Shown one piece after another: positions 43,815 through 55,320 of a DNA stretch of 64,000 nt. Positions within the stretch are counted from its first letter, which is position 1. The number at the start of each line of letters is the position of its first letter. Origin of the DNA: Paenarthrobacter nicotinovorans. GTDB lineage: Bacteria; Actinomycetota; Actinomycetes; Actinomycetales; Micrococcaceae. Location: NCBI RefSeq assembly GCF_021919345.1, contig NZ_CP089293.1, positions 2,604,001 to 2,668,000 of the forward strand, read 5' to 3'. The translations under genes and the position numbers were made by a program. The notes under the pieces are model-generated. The model was given only the letters and a program-made list of their open reading frames with translations, searched no databases and was not told the DNA's origin.

Positions 43815-45062
43815 ATGACTGCCGCACCCCGTTTTGCCACATCGTCCGCGCCAAGCCACCAGATCATCAAAGGAACGCTGGTCAGCGACGGCGAGGTGGT
43901 GGAAGACGGCCTGCTGGCCATCGACGGGGACCGGATTGCCTACGCCGGCCCTGCTGATGCCTTTGACCAGGAAGCCTTCGAAGGTTTCGAAGGGGCCATC
44001 CGCCTGGGAGTTCCCAGCGGCAGCTACCTCATTCCCGGACTGGTTGACGTCCACTGCCACGGCGGCAACGGCGGCGACTTTCCGAGCGGCGAGGAAGTTG
44101 CGGCCCGAAAGGCCATCGAGTTCCTGCACCGTTCGGGAACCACCACGTTCCTTGCCAGCATGGTCACCGCTCCACGGGAGGACCTCCTGCGTGGCATCGA
44201 GCTTTTCGTGAAGCTCGCAGAGGAAGGGTTGGTCGCCGGCATCCATCTCGAGGGTCCGTTCCTCTCCCACGCGCGCTGCGGAGCCCAGAACCCGGACTAC
44301 CTGCTCGAGCCCGACCTGGAACTCATGGATGAGTTGGTGGCCGCTGCGGCCGGCAAGCTCGCCACCATGACATACGCCCCGGAACTCCCCGGCGCGGCCG
44401 CACTGGTGGACCTCATGACTTCCCATGGCGTGACGCCTTCCTTGGGCCACACGGACTGTGACGACGCCACCGCCACGGCGTCGTTGGCCGCCGCCCGCGA
44501 AGGGCTTGAGTCAGCAGGTTTCGACGGCGTGAGTTCACTCCCGACCGTCACCCACCTTTTCAATGGGATGCCTCCGATGCATCACCGCGCGCCAGGACCC
44601 GTGGCTGCGTGCCTTCGCATGGCGCAGGAGGGCAAAGCCGTGGTCGAACTGATCGCCGATGGGACGCATCTGGCCCCCAGCATGGTGGCCACCGTCTTCC
44701 AGCTGGTCGGTGCGGCCAACGTTGTCCTGGTGACCGACTCCATGGCGGCGGCCGGTCTTTCCGACGGCAGTTACATGCTTGGCCCGTCCCCGGTCACGGT
44801 CAGCAGCGGCATAGCCACGCTCGATGCCACCGGTTCGATCGCGGGGGGCACCGCTACGCTCCTGGACGTTGTCCGCAAAACGGTGGCCGCCGGCGTCGCC
44901 CTTCCTGATGTCGTCTGTTCCGCCACCGCAGTGCCGGCCGCGGTCCTGGGCCTTTCGGATGAAATTGGCGGGCTGCGGCGCGGACTGCGTGCCGATGTTG
45001 TTGTCACCAATGAGGACCTTGAACTGACCCGTGTGATGCGCAACGGGCAATGGTTGTCTTAG
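43815..45062 (+). CDS. nagA: N-acetylglucosamine-6-phosphate deacetylase
   Basis: A 415-residue amidohydrolase that makes glucosamine 6-phosphate for NagB. It has VDVHCHGGNGGDF, HLEGPFLSHARCGAQN, LGHTDCDDATATASL, HLFNGMPPMHHRAPG and the catalytic VTDSMAAAG, all in order. The N-terminus has about 20 residues before the usual beta strand. nagB lies about 10 kb upstream on the other strand, so the two pathway genes are not an operon here. Confidence 0.95.
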   Translation: MTAAPRFATSSAPSHQIIKGTLVSDGEVVEDGLLAIDGDRIAYAGPADAFDQEAFEGFEGAIRLGVPSGSYLIPGLVDVHCHGGNGGDFPSGEEVAARKAIEFLHRSGTTTFLASMVTAPREDLLRGIELFVKLAEEGLVAGIHLEGPFLSHARCGAQNPDYLLEPDLELMDELVAAAAGKLATMTYAPELPGAAALVDLMTSHGVTPSLGHTDCDDATATASLAAAREGLESAGFDGVSSLPTVTHLFNGMPPMHHRAPGPVAACLRMAQEGKAVVELIADGTHLAPSMVATVFQLVGAANVVLVTDSMAAAGLSDGSYMLGPSPVTVSSGIATLDATGSIAGGTATLLDVVRKTVAAGVALPDVVCSATAVPAAVLGLSDEIGGLRRGLRADVVVTNEDLELTRVMRNGQWLS

Positions 45063-45072
45063 AGAAGTCAGG

Positions 45073-45107
45073 GGTAATTGCAGGCAACCATGCGTTACCT
45101 TCTTTTT
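45073..45107 (+). terminator. Intrinsic terminator of nagA
   Basis: An imperfect stem of about nine pairs (45073-45082 with 45091-45099, one bulge) around an 8-base loop is followed by TTCTTTTT. It lies ten bases after the nagA stop. Confidence 0.6.
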
Positions 45108-45336
45108 ACCTAAATTTTTCTCAAATACGCCTAAAGACCGTTGACCTCCGGCAGAGCACATGAAAGTGTTGTAGCAGTCTTTGTGTAGGTGGTTTTCATG
45201 CTCGCAAGACGAGTTGCGAGCGTGAAGCTCCTGCGAATCCGACCAGGTCCGCCTGGGAGGAATTCAGGTCTTCTCGCGGAGTAACAAGGCCGGTACGAAG
45301 TGTATCGGACTGAAGTTCCATAATGAGGAGATATAC
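45108..45336 (+). promoter_or_regulatory. Long structured leader and promoter region of the cold-shock gene
   Basis: The region contains TTGACC at 45141-45146 as a candidate -35; the -10 is not obvious (AAGTGT at 45164). Two perfect hairpins follow: GCTCGCAA/TTGCGAGC (45200-45221, 6-base loop) and CCAGG/CCTGG (45243-45256). The region ends in the strong site GAGGAGATATACATGG. A structured 5' leader of 100-170 bases is typical for cold-regulated csp messages. Confidence 0.55.
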
Positions 45337-45540
45337 ATGGCACTGGGAACCGTAAAGTGGTTCAACGCTGAAAAGGGCTTCGGCTTCATCACCCCGGACG
45401 ACTCGGATGGGGACGTTTTCGTTCACTACTCCGAGATCCAGACCGGTGGTTTCAAGACCCTCGATGAGAACCAGCGCGTTCAGTTCGAGATCGGCCAGGG
45501 CGCCAAGGGCCCCCAGGCCACCGGCGTTACCGTCGTCTAG
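45337..45540 (+). CDS. cspA: Cold-shock protein, CspA family
   Basis: A 67-residue single cold-shock domain that binds single-stranded RNA and DNA and melts RNA structure. RNP1 is KGFGFI, RNP2 is VFVHY, and the start [11 protein letters not shown] is standard. The AGGAG site at ideal spacing predicts very high translation. The region upstream contains a structured leader. Confidence 0.96.
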   Translation: MALGTVKWFNAEKGFGFITPDDSDGDVFVHYSEIQTGGFKTLDENQRVQFEIGQGAKGPQATGVTVV

Positions 45541-45576
45541 TCTTAACCGTTGATTTCTGCTTCCCGCAGAAACGAC

Positions 45577-45618
45577 AAACAGGTTGGCCCTGGCTTTCGA
45601 GCCGGGGCCAACCTGTTT
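45577..45618. terminator. Bidirectional intrinsic terminator
   Basis: A 14-base perfect inverted repeat (45577-45590 and 45605-45618) with arms AAACAGGTTGGCCC and its complement encloses a 14-base loop that can pair partly. It ends cspA and can also end the opposite long transcript of the aminoacyl-lipid genes. A small TCTGC/GCAGA hairpin precedes it at 45556-45570. Confidence 0.85.
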
Positions 45619-45737
45619 AAATCCGGGTTCAACGGCATAAGGCAGTTCAATAGCCCGCCGCGGGGTCCCATTACGACAGTGACTGTTACTAAACGTGAAG
45701 AAAGCGAAGAAAGGGCAACGATAAAAGGATTGACAAT

Positions 45738-48239
45738 TCAACCAACCAATGTCCGGAGCAGCCTGGCGGAATGTCGAACCGACAGCCCGGGAAGGTATGC
45801 CCGGCTGAGTGCCCGTCCCATTGCCGGCAGGTGCAGCGGGTCCTGGTAATACATGTACAGCGTCCGGTACTCAGGTTGGAATCGTGACTTAAAGGACGCA
45901 AGGGACCGAAACCCATAAACGGGCTCCAATGCCTGACCCACGACATCCAGCAGACCCGCCAGGCCTTTGGCCTGCTGTTCGATCTCACCCTTTTCCCGGG
46001 CAAGCGGCGAGCCCGACAGGGAGATGACTTCCACTGAATCGCGCAAGTGGAGGACAGCCGAGGCGATGAGGAATTCCATCACCCCGGGGAAGGCATCGCC
46101 GCGCCGTCGCATGAAGTCCAGAGTCCAGCTGACGATCTTCCCGTCTTCGAAAACCGGCAGCCAACTGGTTACGCCATGGACATGGCCGGCGTCATCCACC
46201 GCTACGCCGCAGAGGACCTCATCGTCCTCGAGCTCATCCAGGCCTCCCAATGTGAAGCCCATTTCCGGGATCTTCTTTTGGGCCGCCCATTCCTCGGACA
46301 CCTCACTGATCTGCGTGCGTATGCCATTGGGCAGCTCAGAGAACCTGCTCCAGCGTGCCGAAATGCCCAACTTCGCCGCTCGGTTCAGGGAGGTCCGGAC
46401 GTTCTGCCATTCCTTGCCGCGGAATTCCAGGCCCCTGATCCGCAACCGGGTTTCCTGGGCGACCGCCACCCGGCGGAAGCCCCGTGCCTCCAGCATGGGC
46501 CACAGCTCATCGGTGCAGGAATAAAGGCAGGGGATCAGAGCATGCTGCGAGCAGTACTCCAGGAAGCCGCCGGCTGTTTCCACATGCTTCCCGGCCGGCC
46601 CGAAAGGACCGGCCATCGTCAGGGCCACGTGCCCGTGTTGCTGGTAGGCCACTCCCCCGGTCCCGTCCGGTGCGAACCAGTACTTGTTCGGCTCCCACAG
46701 CGCCATCCACGACAATGAGTCGCCCCCGGACTTCACTAGGTGACGGGCCTGCCAACGCGCCTCGTGGTCACGGCCTCCCGTATGGTTCCCTCGGATGAAA
46801 AGGACCCATACCCCAACCAGCGCGACCAGCCAGAAGACAGTGCCGGAATAGGAGAACAGGAACACTTCCAGCACGTCACGCTCGGCGAAGACCTTCCGGT
46901 AAGCCCCCGGAAGCGGAACAGGAAGATATTGCCTGGCAAGCTCCGAAGCCAAGCCGAGGAGGCCACCGTCCCGTGACATGCCCCCGGAGGAAAACCACAC
47001 GATGCAATAGGCGAGACCAAGCCCGGCGCCGGTCAGGCCAACAGACCAGAACACCCTGCGCCGGAGACGGTGCGCGGAGACAACACGGAAGTGTCCCCGA
47101 TAGGCGAACAACAGCACAGCGAGAATCAGGGGCACCAGCACCAGCGGGATGAGGTGCACTACGGCCGAGCTCATCATCCCTGAATGCGGACGGCCCTGTG
47201 GCCTTGGGATGGTGGCAAAAAGTCCCAGGTAGATGGCCGAAAGCACAACCACGAGCACCTGCACGCCTACCGCGATGCCCAGCGCGAGACGGCGTCCGCG
47301 CCTCATCCCGTCAGCGCAGATCAGCAGGAGCACCACAGGCACCACGGCCAACGCCAGTCCGAAGGGACCTGTGTAGCCTTGGCGTCCCAGCTCCAAACAG
47401 GAGACATCGATGCTGCCCCCGCAGTTGCTCTCAAGCTGGCCCAGTGTAGGTATCGGATTGAGGATGACATCCCGGAGCAAGGCCAACGGACCCGAAGGGC
47501 TTTTCGCAGCCGCGGTCACGATAGGACCCACCGCAAAAATTGCCATCGTCAGGGACAGCAGGTTCCGGACTTCCCTGCCTGTGGACCTGTGCAGGTGGAG
47601 ATGCCCCTGGCTGCTTTGGGTCCACCAGCCCGCCGCCAAACCGATCAAGGCTCCGAGGAAGCCCACCACCGTTTCCGCGTGGCCCACGTACAACACAAGG
47701 AGCAAGGAAATTGACAGCACCACTGTCCGCAGGCGTCGTTGCCACAGCATGGGAAGGAGCGCGCTGGCCGCCAAACACGTGGACAGGACTGCTGCATAGG
47801 GTCCGATCAGCCGGGTTTCGGCCATCCGGGCCAGCCAATCGTCGTCGAAGGCTTGCGCGACCTGCGTGACCAACAGAAATGCCGACACACTGGCAAACTG
47901 GCTGCCGAAAAATACAGCCGCGGTCTTGAACGAGCCGAAGCGCCGTTCGGCAAGCCCTAGAAGGAAGACGATCATCAGGACAGCAGTGACGTAAGCCAAG
48001 GGGTTGGTCGTGAAGAAGAGCGAGGTCCAAATCGACCACCACTCACCCGATTTGAGACCAGCCAGGCTGACGCCTGCCACCCGCAGCCAGGTGTCCGGAG
48101 GCCCCGTGACGAAGCTGCCGGAGATGATGGATAGCGCCACAAACAGCGCCAGGACGCCGACGGTGAAAGGGGTGCGCCGGACGTGCTGCGCGGCCTGCCG
48201 CAATGCAGGCAAGATGACCCCTCTGACAGCAAGGCTCAC
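45738..48239 (-). CDS. Rhomboid-like/DUF2156 aminoacyl-lipid synthase (MprF/AlaPGS-like)
   Basis: An 833-residue membrane protein. The N-terminal third has about six helices resembling a rhomboid-like fold (GEWWSIWTSLFF, then FLLGLAERRFGSFK), and more helices follow to about residue 470. The C-terminal part (about 490-800) matches the DUF2156 phosphatidylglycerol lysyl/alanyl-transferase domain, with GRAFGPAGKH-type and SLSGSPLA-type core strands and FKSRFQPEYRTLYMYY near the end. It uses aminoacyl-tRNA to modify lipid head groups. The GTG at 48239 overlaps the esterase stop by four bases (GTGA), so it is preferred to the TTG at 48254. Confidence 0.85.
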   Translation of the reverse strand: MSLAVRGVILPALRQAAQHVRRTPFTVGVLALFVALSIISGSFVTGPPDTWLRVAGVSLAGLKSGEWWSIWTSLFFTTNPLAYVTAVLMIVFLLGLAERRFGSFKTAAVFFGSQFASVSAFLLVTQVAQAFDDDWLARMAETRLIGPYAAVLSTCLAASALLPMLWQRRLRTVVLSISLLLVLYVGHAETVVGFLGALIGLAAGWWTQSSQGHLHLHRSTGREVRNLLSLTMAIFAVGPIVTAAAKSPSGPLALLRDVILNPIPTLGQLESNCGGSIDVSCLELGRQGYTGPFGLALAVVPVVLLLICADGMRRGRRLALGIAVGVQVLVVVLSAIYLGLFATIPRPQGRPHSGMMSSAVVHLIPLVLVPLILAVLLFAYRGHFRVVSAHRLRRRVFWSVGLTGAGLGLAYCIVWFSSGGMSRDGGLLGLASELARQYLPVPLPGAYRKVFAERDVLEVFLFSYSGTVFWLVALVGVWVLFIRGNHTGGRDHEARWQARHLVKSGGDSLSWMALWEPNKYWFAPDGTGGVAYQQHGHVALTMAGPFGPAGKHVETAGGFLEYCSQHALIPCLYSCTDELWPMLEARGFRRVAVAQETRLRIRGLEFRGKEWQNVRTSLNRAAKLGISARWSRFSELPNGIRTQISEVSEEWAAQKKIPEMGFTLGGLDELEDDEVLCGVAVDDAGHVHGVTSWLPVFEDGKIVSWTLDFMRRRGDAFPGVMEFLIASAVLHLRDSVEVISLSGSPLAREKGEIEQQAKGLAGLLDVVGQALEPVYGFRSLASFKSRFQPEYRTLYMYYQDPLHLPAMGRALSRAYLPGLSVRHSARLLRTLVG

Positions 48240-49534
48240 TTGCGCAGCCCCCAACGCGTGGCGAGGAAGTCCAGGCCACCCGGCATTCCGCGCACTACGG
48301 CGTCCCAGGAATGACCAGCGTTCCGGATGGTGTGCTCTTCGGTTTGGAAACCGGCGCTTGCGGCACTTTGGGCCAGTTCGTGCATGTAATTGGTGAACTC
48401 GTTGTCCGTTGCGCCGGCGGCGAAGTACACACCGCTGCCGGCAAAGGTGCGCTCCCCCATCAACGCCAAAGGCGTCCGGGATTCAAAAGCCGCGACGTCG
48501 CCGTCGAACGAGTCCGCAATGGTCTTGTTGCGGTCCTTGGCGAGGGCAGGCTCACGCTCCGCCGAGAAAGCCAGTACCGATGGAAAAATGTCCGGGTGTG
48601 CCGTGCCCATTTGCAGCGCACACGTCCCGCCGAAGGAGAATCCGCCCACAGCCCACTGCTTGTGGTCCGTGGAAACGTCAAGGTTCTCGGAAATCCAGGC
48701 TGGAACGTCCTTCGAAAGGTATGTGTCTGCAGGGGCTATCCGGCTGTCCATGCACATGGTGTTGGCGCTGCCGGACCCGTTGGGATCCACCACCACGGTT
48801 ACCGGTGAAATGCCCTGATGGGCTTCAGCGAACCGGTCCATTTGTGCCCGCAGCTGACCGCCCGTCAACCAGTCCGCAGGGCCACCGGGTTGACCGGAAA
48901 AAAGGACCAGCACGGGAAGGACAGGCCGTGGGGTGGTCTGATATGCCGGCGGAAAGTAGATATACGCTTCGCGGGCACTGAAGCCCGACACAGATCCGGG
49001 AATCGCGGCCTTACGCAGAATGCCGTTGGACGGCATGGACTCAGGTGCCTTCCATGCCGAAGCCAAGGGACCGGGCGTGGAACCGGGAGAACGCTTGAGG
49101 CTCTGCTCCAGCGGTTGGATGCGTGCAACAGCGGTGCCCAGGAGGTCGGCCACCGTATTGTTCAACCCGAAATACAGATTGACTTGGACAGCGCTGAGCA
49201 AGATGACCCCAAGCATCGCCAGGGTACTGAACCCGCGACCCTTCCAGGAATTACGCGGAAAACGTGCGGTACAGAGCAGGACGGCCGCAACTGCCGGGAC
49301 GGACCAGGCCACCGTCTCGAACGGGAGGTTCTCTGAAAACGCGGCCAGCACGTCCACGAGGATCCAGTGGACCAAAGTCACCAGGCCGATGGAAGCCAAC
49401 AGGGAGGCGGGAACAAGCAAAAACCAGGACCGCTTCCGCCGCCACAGCAGGTAGGCTGCCCCTGCCACGCCGCAAACGATGCTGAACCACAGAAACGGGC
49501 CACTGACGAGGCTGACGTCCAACAGGAAGTCCAT
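48236..49534 (-). CDS. Membrane-anchored esterase (EstD/AhyD-like)
   Basis: A 432-residue protein. About four hydrophobic segments (1-135) precede an extracytoplasmic alpha/beta-hydrolase domain. The nucleophile is in GGFSFGGTC near residue 305, and the histidine is in NAGHSWDAVV near 412. The domain resembles esterase D/mycolyltransferase-type enzymes. It is coupled to the aminoacyl-lipid synthase gene. In Enterococcus and Corynebacterium an esterase next to such a synthase removes or transfers the amino acid, so the same job is likely. Confidence 0.82.
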   Translation of the reverse strand: MDFLLDVSLVSGPFLWFSIVCGVAGAAYLLWRRKRSWFLLVPASLLASIGLVTLVHWILVDVLAAFSENLPFETVAWSVPAVAAVLLCTARFPRNSWKGRGFSTLAMLGVILLSAVQVNLYFGLNNTVADLLGTAVARIQPLEQSLKRSPGSTPGPLASAWKAPESMPSNGILRKAAIPGSVSGFSAREAYIYFPPAYQTTPRPVLPVLVLFSGQPGGPADWLTGGQLRAQMDRFAEAHQGISPVTVVVDPNGSGSANTMCMDSRIAPADTYLSKDVPAWISENLDVSTDHKQWAVGGFSFGGTCALQMGTAHPDIFPSVLAFSAEREPALAKDRNKTIADSFDGDVAAFESRTPLALMGERTFAGSGVYFAAGATDNEFTNYMHELAQSAASAGFQTEEHTIRNAGHSWDAVVRGMPGGLDFLATRWGLRK

Positions 49535-49539
49535 AACGC

Positions 49540-49971
49540 CTAACGCCAGGTTCCGACGCCGATAACCGGCCCGGCCTCCAGCCAGGAGGACAGCCCGGCA
49601 TAGGCATCAAAGTTCATCGCAAGCATGAACTTGTTGCCTTCGTACTGCAGTTCAACCACTACGACCCCGGGCTGGACTTTGACGAGCTCGTCCTCAGTCG
49701 GTTGGCGGCGCCCGAGGAGCTCCAGTGAACTGCGTTTGAACTTATGTTTGGGCACCACACTCAGCGACATCAGGCGGAACCACTCGAGATCATTGTCCTG
49801 ATAACGACAAACCCCCATCTGCCAGCTGTTTCCAGCCGTGCAAATGGAGGCGTCGATCGTGCCGAGGGCGCGCCGCAGATTGAAGCGGCGCACCCCCAAA
49901 AGGCACAGTGAAATGATCAGCAACGTGAACGCTGTTGCCAAGGCGATGAACGGAATGAGGGAATCGTCCAT
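49540..49971 (-). CDS. DUF2550 single-pass membrane protein
   Basis: A 143-residue protein with one N-terminal membrane helix (about 5-27) and a cytoplasmic or extracytoplasmic beta-rich domain with NSWQMGVCRYQDNDLEWFRL. The family sits directly after atpC in actinobacteria (Rv1312 in M. tuberculosis). It starts ten bases after the atpC stop and ends five bases before the esterase gene. Its ribosome-binding site is poor, so coupling to atpC translation is likely. Function unknown. Confidence 0.85.
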   Translation of the reverse strand: MDDSLIPFIALATAFTLLIISLCLLGVRRFNLRRALGTIDASICTAGNSWQMGVCRYQDNDLEWFRLMSLSVVPKHKFKRSSLELLGRRQPTEDELVKVQPGVVVVELQYEGNKFMLAMNFDAYAGLSSWLEAGPVIGVGTWR

Positions 49972-49981
49972 CAAGGTCGTG

Positions 49982-50266
49982 CTATCGGATCCCCGCTGTA
50001 GCCGCTTCGCCCAGTTTGGCGTTGTCAGCAACAATGACCACGCGATCGTTGTCCACGGAGAAGAACCCACCGTCAACAACTACAGCGATCCGGTCACCGG
50101 AAACCGGCTGGATTGCCAGCTCGCCCTCGGCCATGATGGCCAAAAGGGGCGAGTGGCCCGGCAGGATTCCGATTTCACCATCGCTGGTGCGGGCCTTCAC
50201 CATCTTGGCCGCTCCGGACCACACGAAGTGGTCCGCCGCGACAATCTCAACCTCGAGCTCAGCCAT
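49982..50266 (-). CDS. atpC: ATP synthase epsilon subunit
   Basis: A 94-residue subunit, the short actinobacterial form with a beta-sandwich domain (VEIVAADHFVWSGAAKMV, then GEIGILPGHSPLLAIM) and only a remnant of the C-terminal helical hairpin. It lies one base after the atpD stop. A shortened inhibitory C-terminus implies weaker epsilon-type ATPase inhibition. Confidence 0.95.
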   Translation of the reverse strand: MAELEVEIVAADHFVWSGAAKMVKARTSDGEIGILPGHSPLLAIMAEGELAIQPVSGDRIAVVVDGGFFSVDNDRVVIVADNAKLGEAATAGIR

Positions 50267-50267
50267 A

Positions 50268-52693
<2,426 letters not shown>

Positions 52694-52726
52694 ACTTATC
52701 CTTTCCTAAGTTCCCGAAGTGCTGCC

Positions 52727-52754
52727 CTGCCGGGGCCCTTGCGGACCCCGGCAG
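52727..52754 (-). other. Intra-operon hairpin between atpA and atpG
   Basis: A perfect 9-base stem (CTGCCGGGG/CCCCGGCAG) encloses a 10-base loop in the 76-base gap. No U-tract follows, so it is more likely a processing or mRNA-stability element than a terminator. Confidence 0.6.
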
Positions 52755-52769
52755 AGCAGGTTATCGAAA

Positions 52770-54407
52770 CTAGCGCTTCTGCTTGACGATCTTTTCCTGG
52801 TCGACGTCGCCGCCGGAGATCGCTGCGTGCTCTTCGTGGCCAGCGCCAACCAAGTGGTTGTCGCCTTCGCCGAAGAAGCCCTTCTTGAAGGACACAATGG
52901 CTTCCTTCAAAGCTGCAGCGGTGTCGTCATCCAGGACGTTGGTCTGTGCCAGCGTGGTCAGGATGGAGGACTTGTGCGTGAGGTGCTCCAGGAACTCGGA
53001 CTCGAAGCGGCTGATGTCCTCAACCGGAACGTCGTCCAAGTAGCCGTTGGTGCCGGCCCAGATGGAAACAACCTGATTCTCGACAGGGAACGGCGAGTAC
53101 TGGCCCTGCTTCAGCAGTTCCATGAGGCGTGCACCACGGGTCAGCTGCTGACGGGAAGCAGCATCCAGGTCCGAGGCGAACATGGCGAATGCCTGCATGT
53201 CGCGGTACTGGGCCAGGTCCAGCTTCAAGGTACCGGAGACCTTCTTCATGGACTTGACCTGTGCAGCGCCACCAACGCGGGAGACGGACACACCAACGTC
53301 AACAGCGGGGCGCTGGTTGGCGTTGAAGAGGTCCGACTGGAGGAAGATCTGACCATCGGTAATGGAGATCACGTTGGTCGGGATGTAAGCGGAGACGTCG
53401 TTTGCCTTGGTCTCGACGATCGGAAGACCGGTCATCGAACCTGCACCGAGCTCGTCGGAGAGCTTGGCACAACGCTCCAGCAGACGGGAGTGCAAGTAGA
53501 AAACGTCACCCGGGTATGCTTCGCGTCCCGGCGGACGACGCAGCAGAAGGGACACGGCGCGGTAGGCTTCGGCCTGCTTGGACAGGTCATCGAAGATCAC
53601 CAGAACGTGCTTGCCGCCGTACATCCAGTGCTGGCCGATGGCCGAACCTGCATACGGCGCCAGGTACTTGAAGCCAGCAGGGTCGGACGCCGGGGACGCC
53701 ACGATGGTGGTGTACTCCAGCGCGCCGTGGTCCTCGAGGGTCTGGCGGACGGCTGCGATGGTGGAAGCCTTCTGGCCAACACCGACGTAGACACAGCGAA
53801 CCTGCTTGGTGACATCTCCGGAAGCCCAGTTGGCCTTCTGGTTGATGATGGTGTCGACGGCGATGGCCGTCTTACCGGTCTGGCGGTCACCGATGATCAG
53901 CTGACGCTGGCCACGGCCGATCGGGATCATGGCGTCGATAGCCTTGAGGCCGGTCTGCATCGGTTCGTGAACCGACTTGCGTTCGGTGACGCCCGGAGCC
54001 TGGAGTTCCAGTGCACGGGTGGCCTCGGCCTTGATCTCGCCGAGGTCGTCGATCGGCTGGCCCAAGGGGTCGACAACGCGACCCAGGAAGGCATCGCCAA
54101 CCGGAACGGACAGGATTTCACCGGTGCGGTGAACTTCCTGGCCTTCTTCAATACCGGTGAAGTCACCGAGGATAATGACACCGATCTCGCGGACGTCAAG
54201 GTTCTGGGCCAGGCCCAGCGTGCCATCTTCGAAGCGAAGCAGCTCGTTCGCCATGACCGAGGGAAGACCCTCAACACGGGCGATGCCGTCACTTGCGGTG
54301 GTCACACGACCAACCTCTACGCGCTCTGCGTTACCGGGTTCGTAGGACGCCGCGAACTCGTTCAACGCATTACGGACGTCGTCGGCGTTGATGGTCAATT
54401 CGGCCAT
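52770..54407 (-). CDS. atpA: ATP synthase alpha subunit
   Basis: A 545-residue non-catalytic nucleotide-binding subunit. The P-loop is [14 protein letters not shown], and the conserved [13 protein letters not shown] and [20 protein letters not shown] segments are intact. The ATG at 54407 (MAELTIN) is the family start; the open frame runs on to 54440. The C-terminus has an extra charged tail ending VKQKR. Confidence 0.97.
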   Translation of the reverse strand: MAELTINADDVRNALNEFAASYEPGNAERVEVGRVTTASDGIARVEGLPSVMANELLRFEDGTLGLAQNLDVREIGVIILGDFTGIEEGQEVHRTGEILSVPVGDAFLGRVVDPLGQPIDDLGEIKAEATRALELQAPGVTERKSVHEPMQTGLKAIDAMIPIGRGQRQLIIGDRQTGKTAIAVDTIINQKANWASGDVTKQVRCVYVGVGQKASTIAAVRQTLEDHGALEYTTIVASPASDPAGFKYLAPYAGSAIGQHWMYGGKHVLVIFDDLSKQAEAYRAVSLLLRRPPGREAYPGDVFYLHSRLLERCAKLSDELGAGSMTGLPIVETKANDVSAYIPTNVISITDGQIFLQSDLFNANQRPAVDVGVSVSRVGGAAQVKSMKKVSGTLKLDLAQYRDMQAFAMFASDLDAASRQQLTRGARLMELLKQGQYSPFPVENQVVSIWAGTNGYLDDVPVEDISRFESEFLEHLTHKSSILTTLAQTNVLDDDTAAALKEAIVSFKKGFFGEGDNHLVGAGHEEHAAISGGDVDQEKIVKQKR

Positions 54408-54492
54408 CTGCAGTCCCTGCTCTCCTGTTTTCGTGATCATCGTTGCTCACGATGACCGGGTTTTATATCAGTTAAGTTGTGCTTTGTCTTCG

Positions 54493-55320
54493 CTAGCCAG
54501 CGAGCTGACGGCGGAGTTCGCTGAGGCGGGCAACTACCGAAGCGTCGAGCACTTCGTCACCTACCTGGACACGGATTCCACCGATCAGTGCGGGGTCAAC
54601 ATTTACGTTGACCTTCAGTTCGCGGCTGTACAGGGCGTCAAGTCCGGTCTGCAGACGGCTGGCCTGCGTTTCCGTCAACGGACGGGTAACGCTGACAGTT
54701 GCAATCCAGCGCTGCTGACGCTTGGCTGCAAGCTTGGCGAATGACTCGACGAGCTTGCTCGGCTTGACACCGCGCGGCTGCGTAACTGCCTGGCTGATGA
54801 GAACCTTGGCTTCCTCGCTGCTGCCAGGAACAAGCTTCTCGGCCAATGCAATCTTCGCCGCGGGCGATGCCTGCGGCTCAGACAGAGCACGTTGTACTTC
54901 GTGGCTGGAGGCGACGGCCTGGTTGAAGGCAAACAGATCGTTTTCCAGCTCTTCCAGCCCCGTGATACCGGAGGCAGAAACGGCCGACTTGTTTTCAGCT
55001 ACGGCAATGACCACCGTGGCGGCAAGCGTCTCGAGTGCATCGCCGATATCGCGGGCCGATGCCCAGCGTGAGCCGGCCAATCCACCTGCAATCTCAGCAG
55101 CATCAGCGGAGACTTTTCCGCCAACCAGCTGCTTGACCAGCGCCGACTTTTCGTCTCCTGAACGGGACGGGTCAGTCAGGGCGCGGCGCAAGCCAGCCGA
55201 GCTGTCCACCGTTCCCAGGATTCCGAAGAGGTCCTTAGCCAACTGCAGCGAAGCGAAGGGAAGCTTGGCTTCCAACTGCGCCAGCGCTGTGGTCAGCGAT
55301 TCGCTCGATATACCTGCCAT
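54493..55320 (-). CDS. atpH: ATP synthase delta subunit
   Basis: A 275-residue peripheral-stalk subunit, longer than the enterobacterial form but normal for actinobacteria. The C-terminal TRPLTETQASRLQTGLDALY and VNVDPALIGGIRVQVGDEV match the OSCP/delta family. The ATG shares one base with the atpF stop (TAATG). Confidence 0.95.
   Translation of the reverse strand: MAGISSESLTTALAQLEAKLPFASLQLAKDLFGILGTVDSSAGLRRALTDPSRSGDEKSALVKQLVGGKVSADAAEIAGGLAGSRWASARDIGDALETLAATVVIAVAENKSAVSASGITGLEELENDLFAFNQAVASSHEVQRALSEPQASPAAKIALAEKLVPGSSEEAKVLISQAVTQPRGVKPSKLVESFAKLAAKRQQRWIATVSVTRPLTETQASRLQTGLDALYSRELKVNVNVDPALIGGIRVQVGDEVLDASVVARLSELRRQLAG

Noticed and set aside
45321..45340. The cspA ribosome site as vector contamination
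   Set aside because: The similarity to the T7 gene 10 leader is limited to the Shine-Dalgarno area. Flanks are genomic and the gene is in normal context.
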